From Leifsonia sp. Leaf264 (GTDB taxonomy: Bacteria; Actinomycetota; Actinomycetes; Actinomycetales; Microbacteriaceae), in NCBI RefSeq assembly GCF_001422325.1, contig NZ_LMMR01000006.1, positions 186,001 through 250,000 of the forward strand: a stretch of 64,000 nucleotides of DNA, read 5' to 3'. The position numbers and the translations under genes were made by a program. Under the pieces are notes generated by a model. That model was not told the origin of the DNA, did not search any database, and saw only the letters and a list, made by a program, of their open reading frames with translations. Positions 51,798 to 60,800 of the stretch are shown here, in pieces (within the stretch, counting starts at the first letter, position 1; each line of letters starts with the position of its first letter).

Positions 51798-53166
51798 GCG
51801 GGACTCCCCGGTCTGCCATCCACGGGAACGGGTTGACCCGCCAGTCGCCGTTGAAGACCTCGAAGTGCAGGTGGCATCCCGTCGCTGCACCGGTCATGCC
51901 GACCGACGCGATGTTCTGCCCGGCGCTCACGTACTGGCCGACGCCGACGTAGGTTCCGCCGTAGCCGATGTGCGCGTATCCGGTGTAGACGCCGTTGCCG
52001 TGGTCGATCTTGATGAAGTTGCCATAGGTGCCGAGATAACCGGCGTACACCACGGTGCCCGTCGCGGCCGCGTAGATCGGGGCACCGCATCCGGCGCCGA
52101 TGTCCGCTCCGTAGTGGAATGATCCACTGCAACCGCCGGCACCGCAGATCACCGTGCGCGGTCCGTAGCCATCAGTGATGCTCCCGGATGCCGGCACCGC
52201 CCAGCCGCTCCCGGCCACGCTTCCGCCTGCGACGGAACCCCCGCCGCCACCGCCACCTCCGGCTGCTGCTGCCGCCGCGGCTGCCGCAGCAGCCTCGGCC
52301 GCGGCCTTCGCCCGTGCTGCAGCCTCGCGTGCCAGCCTCTCGCGCTCCAGCCGAGCGCGTTCTTCGACGCCCTTCTGATACTGCGTGGCCACCTTCGCCT
52401 GCTTGTCCTTGAGGAAGGCGAGCTGTGCGGCGAGTTCCGCGCTCTTGGCCTGGGACTCGGACAACGCCGACTCCGCGGCCTGCTGAGCTGCCACGGCGGC
52501 GGCGAGTGCCTGCTCGGCTGCGACGCGCAGCTTCTCCCGCTCTCCCTGGGCCACCTTCGCCTGTTCGCCCAGCGCCTTGGCCGCGTTGGCCGCCGTTCGC
52601 GCCGCGTCGTAGATCTCGGTACTGCGCTGCACGAGCTTGCTCATGCTGCCGAGCTGCGACAGCAGGGCATCCGACTTCTCGGCATCCGGATCGAGCATGA
52701 GGTTGGCAGTGAGGTCGGTGCCGCCGGTGCGGTAGAGCTGCGCCGCGAGCTGGCCCGCCTGCGCCGTTGCCTCGTCGGCCTTCTTCTGGCTCGCGTCGGC
52801 CTGGGCCTGGATCTCCGCGGCCTTGCGCACGGCGTCGTCGTAGGCATCTTGTGCCACCTGGAGTTCGGTGCCGCGCTTCTCGGCCTCGGCCTGCGTCTCG
52901 GCGACCTGCACCTTGAGCTGTTCGATCAGGTCGGTGATCTGCGCGACCTTGTCGGCCGCGGCGGAGGTGTTCGACTTCGCCTTCTGCAGGTCTTCCCAGG
53001 TCGGGTACTCGTCGGCGGATGCCGGGGATGCGATGCCGCCTGTCATGGCCAGGGCTATGACGACGGCGATGGCCGCCAGCCGCCCGCCGCCGAGCAGGCG
53101 CAGCAACCGCGGGCTCGACTCCGGTCGTCGCCGGCGATGCCCGTACTTCCGCTCGCGGTGTTCCAT
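51790..53166 (-). CDS. Secreted M23 (LytM-type) peptidase with coiled coil
   Basis: A 458-residue protein. A basic N-terminus and hydrophobic segment (about 25-52, LAAIAVVIALAMTGGIASPA) form the signal. A coiled coil (about 55-290) is followed by a Gly-rich linker and a LytM domain (about 325-450). The metal ligands are in SFHYGADIGAG (HxxxD) and CHLHFEV (HxH). It is either an active glycyl/peptidoglycan endopeptidase or an EnvC-like activator; both metal motifs are intact, so activity is plausible. The coiled coil closely resembles that of the downstream NlpC/P60 protein (both begin PxWxxIQxAKxxxAxK-like), suggesting a duplicated regulatory arm. Confidence 0.9.
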   Translation of the reverse strand: MEHRERKYGHRRRRPESSPRLLRLLGGGRLAAIAVVIALAMTGGIASPASADEYPTWEDLQKAKSNTSAAADKVAQITDLIEQLKVQVAETQAEAEKRGTELQVAQDAYDDAVRKAAEIQAQADASQKKADEATAQAGQLAAQLYRTGGTDLTANLMLDPDAEKSDALLSQLGSMSKLVQRSTEIYDAARTAANAAKALGEQAKVAQGEREKLRVAAEQALAAAVAAQQAAESALSESQAKSAELAAQLAFLKDKQAKVATQYQKGVEERARLERERLAREAAARAKAAAEAAAAAAAAAAAGGGGGGGGSVAGGSVAGSGWAVPASGSITDGYGPRTVICGAGGCSGSFHYGADIGAGCGAPIYAAATGTVVYAGYLGTYGNFIKIDHGNGVYTGYAHIGYGGTYVGVGQYVSAGQNIASVGMTGAATGCHLHFEVFNGDWRVNPFPWMADRGVPLG

Positions 53167-53456
53167 GGATCCCCACTCGATCGTGCTGAAGAACGCACGA
53201 TCACTCTGGTCACTTCTTCAACTCTAACAACAGCGGCGACAGCGCCGGCTGATGGCAGCCGGGGGCATCGACGGGAACCGCCGCGAGGAATCTAACCCGA
53301 CGGATCGTCGAATCCGGTCTCATCCGAGGCCTGTCGCAGAATCGGGGCGGAGCCCCGGGATACCGGGCCAGGAGCCCCACTCCCCGACTCGATTTGTCAC
53401 GTCGCGCGCCACAACGTATGCTTATGCGTCGGTGGTCATCGCTTGGTGGCTCATCC

Positions 53457-53529
53457 GGCCCCATCGTTTAGAGGCCTAGGACGGCGCCCTTTCACGGCGT
53501 TAACACGGGTTCGAATCCCGTTGGGGTCA
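53457..53529 (+). tRNA. tRNA-Glu (TTC)
   Basis: A 73-nt cloverleaf. The acceptor is GGCCCCA with TGGGGTC, the anticodon stem-loop GCGCC-CTTTCAC-GGCGT gives anticodon TTC, and the T-arm is ACGGGTTCGAATCCCGT. CCA is not encoded. Confidence 0.95.
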
Positions 53530-53576
53530 CCGAGAAATCGGATCTCAAAATTGAATATAGAATGGTTTCACATCGA

Positions 53577-53650
53577 GGCCCTGTAGCGCAGTTGGTTAGC
53601 GTGCCGCCCTGTCACGGCGGAGGTCGCGGGTTCAAGTCCCGTCAGGGTCG
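53577..53650 (+). tRNA. tRNA-Asp (GTC)
   Basis: A 74-nt cloverleaf. The acceptor is GGCCCTG with CAGGGTC, the anticodon arm CCGCC-CTGTCAC-GGCGG gives anticodon GTC, and the T-arm is GCGGGTTCAAGTCCCGT. No encoded CCA. Confidence 0.96.
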
Positions 53651-53661
53651 CAGAAGGCGAC

Positions 53662-53693
53662 AAGCCCTTTCGAAAGAGAGGGCTTCTCCTTTA
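53662..53693 (+). terminator. Terminator after tRNA-Asp
   Basis: AAGCCCTTT and GAGAGGGCTT form a stem around CGAAA, followed by CTCCTTT. It separates the Glu-Asp pair from tRNA-Phe. Confidence 0.75.
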
Positions 53694-53715
53694 AGCGGCA
53701 TCATCGATGCCATCA

Positions 53716-53791
53716 GGCTCTGTAGCTCAGTTGGTAGAGCGCACGACTGAAAATCGTGAGGTCACGGGATCGACGCCCGTCGGAGCCACCA
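53716..53791 (+). tRNA. tRNA-Phe (GAA)
   Basis: A 76-nt cloverleaf including encoded CCA. The acceptor is GGCTCTG with CGGAGCC, the anticodon arm CACGA-CTGAAAA-TCGTG gives anticodon GAA, and the D-arm is GCTCAGTTGGTAGAGC. Confidence 0.96.
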
Positions 53792-53794
53792 CCA

Positions 53795-53826
53795 GCCCCT
53801 GGTCCATTCGGATCGGGGGCTTTTTT
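53795..53826 (+). terminator. Terminator after tRNA-Phe
   Basis: AGCCCC pairs with GGGGGCT, followed by TTTTTTCG, immediately after the tRNA. Confidence 0.85.
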
Positions 53827-54154
53827 CGTACATCACAAGCGATTCTGGCTGAACTCTCGATGAACTTACCCCCACATTGGGGGCACGCCCGGAGCGGCGA
53901 TCTGGATACTCTCGAGGAATGCATAGCTGAGTGGTTGTCAGATTCGTTCAAGCTCTTTGACCGGGTCCGAGATCCACACTGCCATCGCTGTTACCCGACG
54001 CTCCACCTGTAAACCCGAAATGCAGGGAACGAACTGTGATGCCGCACTCGCGACGTCGGCTTTGCCGACGCTTGAACTACGCCATACCAGCCTCAGTGAC
54101 GCTGATCAGCGCTCCGAGGCACCTCGCTGACGGCTCGGCGCCGAGTGAGCTCCG

Positions 54155-55678
54155 ATGAGCGAGCTCAGACAGCGCTCGGGGCCGTCCGCGGCCCGACGCC
54201 CCACTCTCAGGCTCGTCGAGGCGCCCAGCTCCGTGCACGCTCCGGCGCGCGTCGACTCGACGCAGTCGGGCTTGGCCTGGACGAGCCGTTACGCGACCAT
54301 CCTTCGAACCACGGATGCCGCGATCGTCGTGGGCTCAGTCGGGCTGGCGATGCTGGCGGCACTGCTCTCGGAGACGGCTGCTGCCTCTGAGCCGGGGTTC
54401 CTGCTGATTCCGGTGGTCATCGTGACGGTCTGGCTCACAGCGCTGGCCGCATTCCAGACGAGAGAGTCGCACATCCTCGCCTCCGGTGCCCTCGAGTACA
54501 AGCGTGTCCTCAACGCGAGTGCGTTGGCGTTCGGGTTCCTCGCCATCGGTTTCGTCATCTTCCCGCTCGAGTTCGCACGAGGGTACTTCGTGCTCGCGCT
54601 CCCCATCGGCGCAGGGTCGCTTCTCGTCGGCCGATGGATCTGCCGTCGATGGCTCCTCAGACAGCGGCGCTTCGGCCACTACCTCTCACGCGCGCTCGTC
54701 GTCGGTAAGCGCGCGGACGTGAACTACGTCATCCAGCAGCTCGATGAGAAGGCGGGGGCTGGCTACTTCGTCGTGGGCGTCGCCGTCGATGACGGGGTGT
54801 CCTCCAGTATGACGATCGGAGACCGCCACATCCCGATCGTCGCGGGGATCGGAACCGTCGCCGCTGCCGCCGCCGCGTTGCACGCCGACACAGTGATCGT
54901 CGCCGGAGATCCGACGAGCGAGGCCGGATTCATCCGCGCGCTCAGCTGGAGCCTCGAGGGCACCGCTACCGAGCTGGTGCTCTCGAGTCGCCTCACCGAC
55001 GTCGCCGGCCCCCGAATCCACTTCCGCCCTGTCGAGGGACTGCCGCTCATCCACGTCGAGATCCCGAAGTTCGACGGATGGCGCCATGTCTACAAGCGTG
55101 CCTTCGATGTCCTGTTCGCTGCGACAGCGCTGCTGGTGCTCGCCCCTGTACTCGTCGGCGTCGCAATCTGGATCCGCCTCGACAGCTCGGGGCCCGCAAT
55201 CTTCCGGCAGGAGCGCTGCGGGCGCAACGGCGAGAAGTTCGAGATGCTCAAATTCCGGTCGATGGTCGTGACAGCTGAGGATGACCTGGCTGGGCTGCTC
55301 GATGGCAATGACGGCAATGGCGTGCTGTTCAAGCTGCGCAACGATCCCCGGGTGACGCGCGCAGGCCGCTGGTTGCGGAAGTTCTCGCTTGATGAACTGC
55401 CTCAGTTCTGGAACGTCCTCATCGGCGACATGAGCATCGTCGGACCACGCCCGCCGCTTCAGAGCGAGGCAGACGTCTACGAGGACGACGTTCGCCGCCG
55501 CCTGTTCATCAAGCCCGGCCTGACCGGTCTGTGGCAGATCAGCGGACGCAGCGATCTCAGCTGGGAGGAGAGCGTGCGGCTCGACCTCTACTACGTCGAG
55601 AACTGGTCTCTCACCGGCGACTTGATCATCATCTGGCGCACCATTCACACGGTGATCCGTCCCGTGGGCGCCTACTGA
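54155..55678 (+). CDS. Polyprenyl-phosphate sugar-1-phosphate transferase (exopolysaccharide initiation)
   Basis: A 507-residue membrane protein of the WbaP/CpsE type. The N-terminal half has four to five membrane helices (about 50-170) and a soluble CoA-binding-like domain (about 175-290). A further helix (near KRAFDVLFAATALLVLAPVL) leads to the catalytic sugar transferase domain with RQERCGRNGEKFEMLKFRSM, LRKFSLDELPQFWNVLIGDM and GPRPP, ending with KPGLTGLWQISGRSDLSWEE. It moves a sugar phosphate onto undecaprenyl phosphate, the first step of a repeat-unit polysaccharide. It heads the surface polysaccharide locus. Confidence 0.93.
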   Translation: MSELRQRSGPSAARRPTLRLVEAPSSVHAPARVDSTQSGLAWTSRYATILRTTDAAIVVGSVGLAMLAALLSETAAASEPGFLLIPVVIVTVWLTALAAFQTRESHILASGALEYKRVLNASALAFGFLAIGFVIFPLEFARGYFVLALPIGAGSLLVGRWICRRWLLRQRRFGHYLSRALVVGKRADVNYVIQQLDEKAGAGYFVVGVAVDDGVSSSMTIGDRHIPIVAGIGTVAAAAAALHADTVIVAGDPTSEAGFIRALSWSLEGTATELVLSSRLTDVAGPRIHFRPVEGLPLIHVEIPKFDGWRHVYKRAFDVLFAATALLVLAPVLVGVAIWIRLDSSGPAIFRQERCGRNGEKFEMLKFRSMVVTAEDDLAGLLDGNDGNGVLFKLRNDPRVTRAGRWLRKFSLDELPQFWNVLIGDMSIVGPRPPLQSEADVYEDDVRRRLFIKPGLTGLWQISGRSDLSWEESVRLDLYYVENWSLTGDLIIIWRTIHTVIRPVGAY

Positions 55679-55740
55679 GTCCATCGCAGCGACAACCACC
55701 TGAATCAGATCTGCAATCCACTACCCGAGGGGAATCACAG

Positions 55741-56202
55741 ATGACGAAGAAGATCGTCGGCTATGCAGGAGGCGCTTTCGACTTGTTCCACGTCGGACAC
55801 CTCAACGTCCTGAAGCATGCGCGCAGCCAGTGCGACCACCTGATCGCCGGTGTGGTGTCGGACGAGTTGCTGCTGGAGACCAAGGGCGCGACCCCGATCG
55901 TGCCGCTGGCCGAACGCGTGGAGATCCTGCGGCACATCGATTTCGTCGATGAGGTCGTCGAGGAGCACGAGCTCGACAAGCTCGCCACCTGGGAGACAGT
56001 CCGTTTCGATCGGTACTTCAAGGGCGACGACTGGAAGGGGACCGAGCGCGGCAACCGTCTCGAGGCCAGGTTCGCAGCGGTCGGAGTCGAGGTCGTCTAC
56101 TTCCCGTACACGATGACGACGTCGAGCACAGTCATTCGTCAAGCTCTCGCTTACAGGATCGACCAGATGGACTCGCGCACAGCCAGGGGCGGTCGGTCGT
56201 GA
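55741..56202 (+). CDS. TagD-like cytidylyltransferase family protein
   Basis: A 153-residue nucleotidyltransferase with both family motifs: GGAFDLFHVGHLNVLKHARS (HxGH, near 18-21) and MTTSSTVIR (SSTxIR-type, near 127-135). GAGGGGA precedes the ATG. It transfers CMP or AMP to a phosphorylated alcohol or sugar, most often glycerol 3-phosphate. In this locus it may provide a CDP-glycerol-type substituent for the polysaccharide. Its stop overlaps the next start (GTGA at 56199-56202). Confidence 0.9.
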   Translation: MTKKIVGYAGGAFDLFHVGHLNVLKHARSQCDHLIAGVVSDELLLETKGATPIVPLAERVEILRHIDFVDEVVEEHELDKLATWETVRFDRYFKGDDWKGTERGNRLEARFAAVGVEVVYFPYTMTTSSTVIRQALAYRIDQMDSRTARGGRS

Positions 56203-57518
56203 CCGGCATCACCCTGGGTCGCCCCGCTACGATGGCGACCCGGCGGAGCAGCGCCGGCGCACAGCCGTCCGGCCCAGCGATGGTGACCATCGTCGGCCTC
56301 AACTACCAACCTGAACCGACCGGCATCGCCCGGTACACGACGGGCCTGGCTCATGGCCTGGTGCAGCGTGGACACAACGTGCGGGTCATCAGCGGCTACC
56401 CGCACTATCCGGCCTGGCGCATCTACGACGGCTACTCGGGGCGCACGCGCAAGGAAGATGACGACGGTGTCGCCCTGACGCGAGTGCGGCATCCGGTGCC
56501 CGCCAAACCTGCGATGGCCAACCGCCTGTTCATGGAGCTCGCCTTCGGCCTCCGGGCTCTCACGAGTTCGTGGGGCAGGGCGGATGCCGCGATCTTGGTG
56601 TCGCCCGCTCTGATCTCCACGGGGATCGCGGGAATCAAGGCTCGGATGCGCGGCATCCCCTACGCGGTCTGGGTTCAGGACATCTACACCCTCGCCGCGC
56701 GAGAGACCGCCGACAGCGGCATGGCAGCGCGAGCGCTTCGCTCCGTGGAGCGGCGGGTGCTCGGCTCGGCCGACAGCGTCGTCGTGATCCACGACCGGTT
56801 CAAGTCGTACCTCGTCTCGGAACTCGGCATCGCACCGGAGAAGATCGTGGTAGTCCGCAACTGGACCCATCTGACCGATAACCCCCGTGAGGATCGCGAG
56901 TCCGTGCGTGCCCGCCGTGGGTGGGCTCCCGACGACGTGATCGCGCTGCATGCCGGCAACATCGGCGCGAAGCAGGGTCTGGAGAACGTCGTCCACGCCT
57001 CGAGGATCGCCGCCCGTGCGGGCTCCAGTGTGCGGTTCGTCATCCTCGGCGACGGCAACCAGCGCGCCAAGCTCGAGGCGATGGGAGCCAACGCGAACCT
57101 GGAGTTCATCGATCCGCTCGGCGATATCGAATTCGAGTCGACGCTGGCTGCCGCTGACGTGCTCCTCGTCAACGAGCTGGCCGGAATGACCGAGATGAGC
57201 GTGCCCAGCAAGCTCACTTCCTACTTCGCGACCGGCGTGCCCGTCGTCGCGGCGACGGATGCCTCGAGCACGACGGCCGACGAGGTACTCGCGGCAGGTG
57301 CCGGGCCGCGGGTCGATCCCGACGATCCCGCCGCCCTTGTGAACGCGATCGAGCAGCTCGCCGCCGACCCCGCGCAGGCCAGGCGTTACGGCGAGAGCGC
57401 ACTGCACTACCGGCACCAGGTGCTCGGTGCCGACACCGCCATCGACCTGCTACGCGGCGTCGTCGCAGGCCTGGCCAGAACGCACCCCCTGCCGTCCCCG
57501 GTGCTCACGGAGGCGTAG
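56199..57518 (+). CDS. Glycosyltransferase, WcaI/GT4-like
   Basis: A 439-residue cytoplasmic GT-B enzyme from GTG at 56199, coupled to the preceding gene. The N-terminal Rossmann domain has VTIVGLNYQPEPTGIARYTT and HNVRVISGYPHYPAWRIYDG. The C-terminal domain holds IALHAGNIGAKQGLENVVHA and the donor-binding segment LLVNELAGMTEMSVPSKLTS followed by YFATGVPVVAATDASS. It adds a sugar to the lipid-linked repeat unit; the donor and acceptor are unknown. Confidence 0.92.
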   Translation: MTGITLGRPATMATRRSSAGAQPSGPAMVTIVGLNYQPEPTGIARYTTGLAHGLVQRGHNVRVISGYPHYPAWRIYDGYSGRTRKEDDDGVALTRVRHPVPAKPAMANRLFMELAFGLRALTSSWGRADAAILVSPALISTGIAGIKARMRGIPYAVWVQDIYTLAARETADSGMAARALRSVERRVLGSADSVVVIHDRFKSYLVSELGIAPEKIVVVRNWTHLTDNPREDRESVRARRGWAPDDVIALHAGNIGAKQGLENVVHASRIAARAGSSVRFVILGDGNQRAKLEAMGANANLEFIDPLGDIEFESTLAAADVLLVNELAGMTEMSVPSKLTSYFATGVPVVAATDASSTTADEVLAAGAGPRVDPDDPAALVNAIEQLAADPAQARRYGESALHYRHQVLGADTAIDLLRGVVAGLARTHPLPSPVLTEA

Positions 57519-57541
57519 AGAGGCCTCATAGCCGCGACCAA

Positions 57542-57574
57542 CAGTGGCCGGGTTCTTTACGAACCCGGCCACTG
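57542..57574. terminator. Terminator after the glycosyltransferase gene
   Basis: CAGTGGCCGGGTTC and GAACCCGGCCACTG form a perfect 14-bp stem with loop TTTAC, 23 bases after the stop. The flanks (GCGAC and GTCGC) allow further pairing. No T-run. Confidence 0.8.
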
Positions 57575-57776
57575 TCGCGTGTGCGACTCTACGTCGGTTG
57601 CGGAAGCCGGCGATAGGTGACCGCGCCTCGAAAGTTCTGCAATCCCGCGTTCCGGGCGAGGCATGAGCTCGCGCCGACAGTTCACCGTGTCATGGCCGGG
57701 GCTCGCTGCTGTGGTGTGCGGCCATGGCGCCAGGGGTGCCACGCAGGAGCCCGGCACGCATCTGACCCACGACGAA

Positions 57777-57807
57777 GGCGGGACAGCCGCCATGCGACTG
57801 TCCCGCC
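57777..57807 (-). terminator. Hairpin after the LamG/fibronectin protein gene
   Basis: GGCGGGACAG and CTGTCCCGCC form a perfect 10-bp stem, 16 bases beyond the stop codon of the minus-strand gene. No T-run. Confidence 0.65.
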
Positions 57808-57823
57808 CACGTGGTGCTGGGTG

Positions 57824-60800
57824 CTACGGCGCCGTGTAGGTGAGCACGAGGCTCGGACGGTATGCCGCTGTCGTCGACTCCTTCGACCACAGGCGGAGGT
57901 TGTCCGCCGTGGTTCCCGACTCGGCGACCAGGAACGAGACCGACGTTCCGACGAGCGGGCTCAACACCGAGGCGTCCAGGACCGTCGTGTACGGCGCGTT
58001 CACGGCTGTGAGGCCGCTCAACGTGCCGACGGTGCTGCCGGTCGCTGTCGGACGGTTGGCCCACGTGACGGCAGCTTCGGTCCAGGCGCCCGTCACCAGC
58101 TTGATGCTGTGCGTGTCCGTCGACCCCGACGTCGTGTCGGTGCTCGTCCGCAGCTGCAGAGTCGCTCCCGTCAGAACCTTCCCGGCCGGTGCGGCCGGGA
58201 GATTGAAGCCGAACAACGACTGGAGCGCACCAGTGGCACCGCCTCGGGTCGACAGGTAGTTCGCCGTCCCGTAGTTGGTACCCGATGCGGCCTGCGCCAC
58301 CATGGCGTCAGCCGTCGGGGCGATCGTCACCACAGTCGGCTGCACCGGTGCCGAGGCGACGACCGCAGAGACAGCGTCGGTCGCCGCACTCCGGTTGGTC
58401 GCCGCGTCGACCGCGGTCACCTTGTAGTAGTACGTGCCGGCAGCCAGGCCCGTGTCCGCGTAGCCCGCTGACGACACATCCGCCACCTTCGACGACGCGT
58501 CAGCGGTGAAGCCGGCTGAAGCCCCGCGATAGACCGTGTAGCCGCTGACTCCGACGTTGTCCGTCGATGCCGTCCAGGCCAGGGTCGCGGTGGTGCCCGA
58601 GACTGTTGCCGCGAGATCGGCGGGTACCGAAGGAGCCACGGTGTCCGCGACCGCTCCGGATGCCGCGGCTGCGGCACTCAGGTTGCCTGCAGCATCCGAA
58701 GCGAACACCTTGTAATAGCTGGTGCCGATCGGAGCAGTCTCGTCGGTGTATCCGGGGGTCGCGACGACGGAGAGCTTGCTGGCAGGGCCCACCACGAAGT
58801 CGGCGGACGACCCGCGGTACACGCTGTAGCCGGAGACCCCGACGTTGTCGGTCGACTCGGTCCAGGCCAGCACCAGCTTGGTGCCGTCGGGTGTGACCGT
58901 GAGCCCCGTGGGAGCTGTCGGAGCCGTCGTGTCGGACACCGCCACCGCTGCCGAGGAGACGGCCGCGCTGGTGAGACCGGACGAATCGACCGCGACCACC
59001 TTGTAGTAATAGGTGCCGATCGGCAGCCCATCATCGGAGTACGTCGGGTCGGTGACGTCGGCGATCTTCGAGGCGGCGTTGGCGGTGAAGCCAGCGGTCG
59101 TTCCCCGGTAGACGCTGTAGCCGGCGACGGCGACGTTGTCGGTCGACGCGATCCAGCCGACGGTCACAGTGGTTCCGACGAGGTGCGCCTCGACCTCCTG
59201 CGGGTCGGACGGCGCCTCCGTGTCGACGATGACGACCGATGCCGACGCTGACGGTGCACTGACGTTTCCGGCGCCGTCCACAGCCGCGACGCGGTAGTAG
59301 TAGGTGTCGGGCGGCAGCGTGGCATCCGCGTACGAGGTGCCATCGACATCGGCGATCTTGGATGCCGCGTCGGCGGTGAAGCCGGCCGTGGTGCCTCGGT
59401 ACAGCTGGTAGCCGGTGACGCCGAGGTTGTCGGTCGAGGCGTTCCACGACACGTTCGCCGTGGATCCGGAGGCCGCAGCCGAAACGTTCGCGGGAACGCT
59501 CGGGGCTGTGTTGTCCGCCTTTCCGAGACCGTAGTGGCTCGACATCTGGCTCGTGGTCAGCGCCTGGGAGTAGACGGCGACCTCATCGAGACTGCCGGCG
59601 AAGTTCAGCGACGTCGGCTGGCTTGGCCATCCGCCGAGGTTGCCCCCGCCGATGCGCCACGAACCGGTGAAGCTCTGACTCGTCGTGGTCGGGTTGGTAC
59701 CGACCGTAGATCCGTCAACCCTGAGACTCATTCCCCCGGAGTTCTGCGACGCGACGACGTAGTGCCACTTGTTGTCGTTGTAGGCCGAAGCACTCTGGAT
59801 GGACTGCACGTTTCCGATGTAGACACCGAACACGAGCTGACCGGAGTTGGTCATGTAGAGCTGCTTGTCGTAGTTCGAGCCGGGTCCGCTGGTGGCGTCC
59901 TCGAATCCGATGAGCTTTCCACCGCTGGTCGTGCCCGACTTGAACCAGAGTTCGAGGGAGAACTCCTTCGGACCACTGCTGCGCTGGTTGCCGACCACGA
60001 CGCCGTCATTCGTGCCGTTGGTGGCGATATCGACTCCATCGGCGACGATTCCGTCGGCCACGTGCGTGACTCCCGAGCCGTAGGTGCCGGTTCCCGTCTT
60101 GCTGAACCCGGAGTCCTGGGCGATCGGTCCCGATGCCTCGTTGAAGCGCCAGTACTGATCGGGGTCCGCGTCGAAGACCGCTGCACCGTAGGTGTCGGCC
60201 GGTGCCTCATTCACGTTCGGCGTTCCGCCACCCAGCTTGTAGTGGTTGGCGACCGCCTTGGCCGCGAGCGGACCCGGGTAGATGGCCGTCTCGTCGATGT
60301 CACCACGGAAGTACGGGCTGGTCGGTTGCGACGGCCAGCCGTTCAGGTTGTCGCCGCCCACGTGCCACACGCCCTTGTACGCCTGGTTGCCCGTGACGCC
60401 GTTGCTGCCGACCTTGACGCCGTCGAGGAACAACTGCATTCCGCCGGCGCCCTGGGTGCCGACCACGTGGTGCCATCCGCCGTCGTTGTACGAACTGGGT
60501 GTCTGGATGTAGGAAGCGGATCCCGTCCACACGCCGAAGATCAAGCGCCCGGAGTTGTCCATGTAGATCTGGCGGTCATAGTTGCCGCTGAGGCTCGGGT
60601 CGCCGTTGTCGGTGCGCGGCCGCCCAGATCCATAGCCGACGAGCTTTCCGCCCTGGGTCGTGGTCGTCTTGAACCACGTCTCGATGGAGTAGGTAGCCGG
60701 CGCATCCTTGTACTGGTCGTTCCAGATGTAGTCATCGACGCCGTCGAAGCTCGCCGCCTTGCTTGTGTCACCAGCGAGAGCGCCGGTGCTGCCGAGAGTT

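Larger units (their letters stand above)
57519..57823. other. 305-bp convergent intergenic region
   Basis: No gene is seen. The region holds two hairpins, annotated separately at 57542-57574 and 57777-57807, one near each of the converging genes. The central 200 bases show no ribosome site or coding pattern. Confidence 0.6.
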
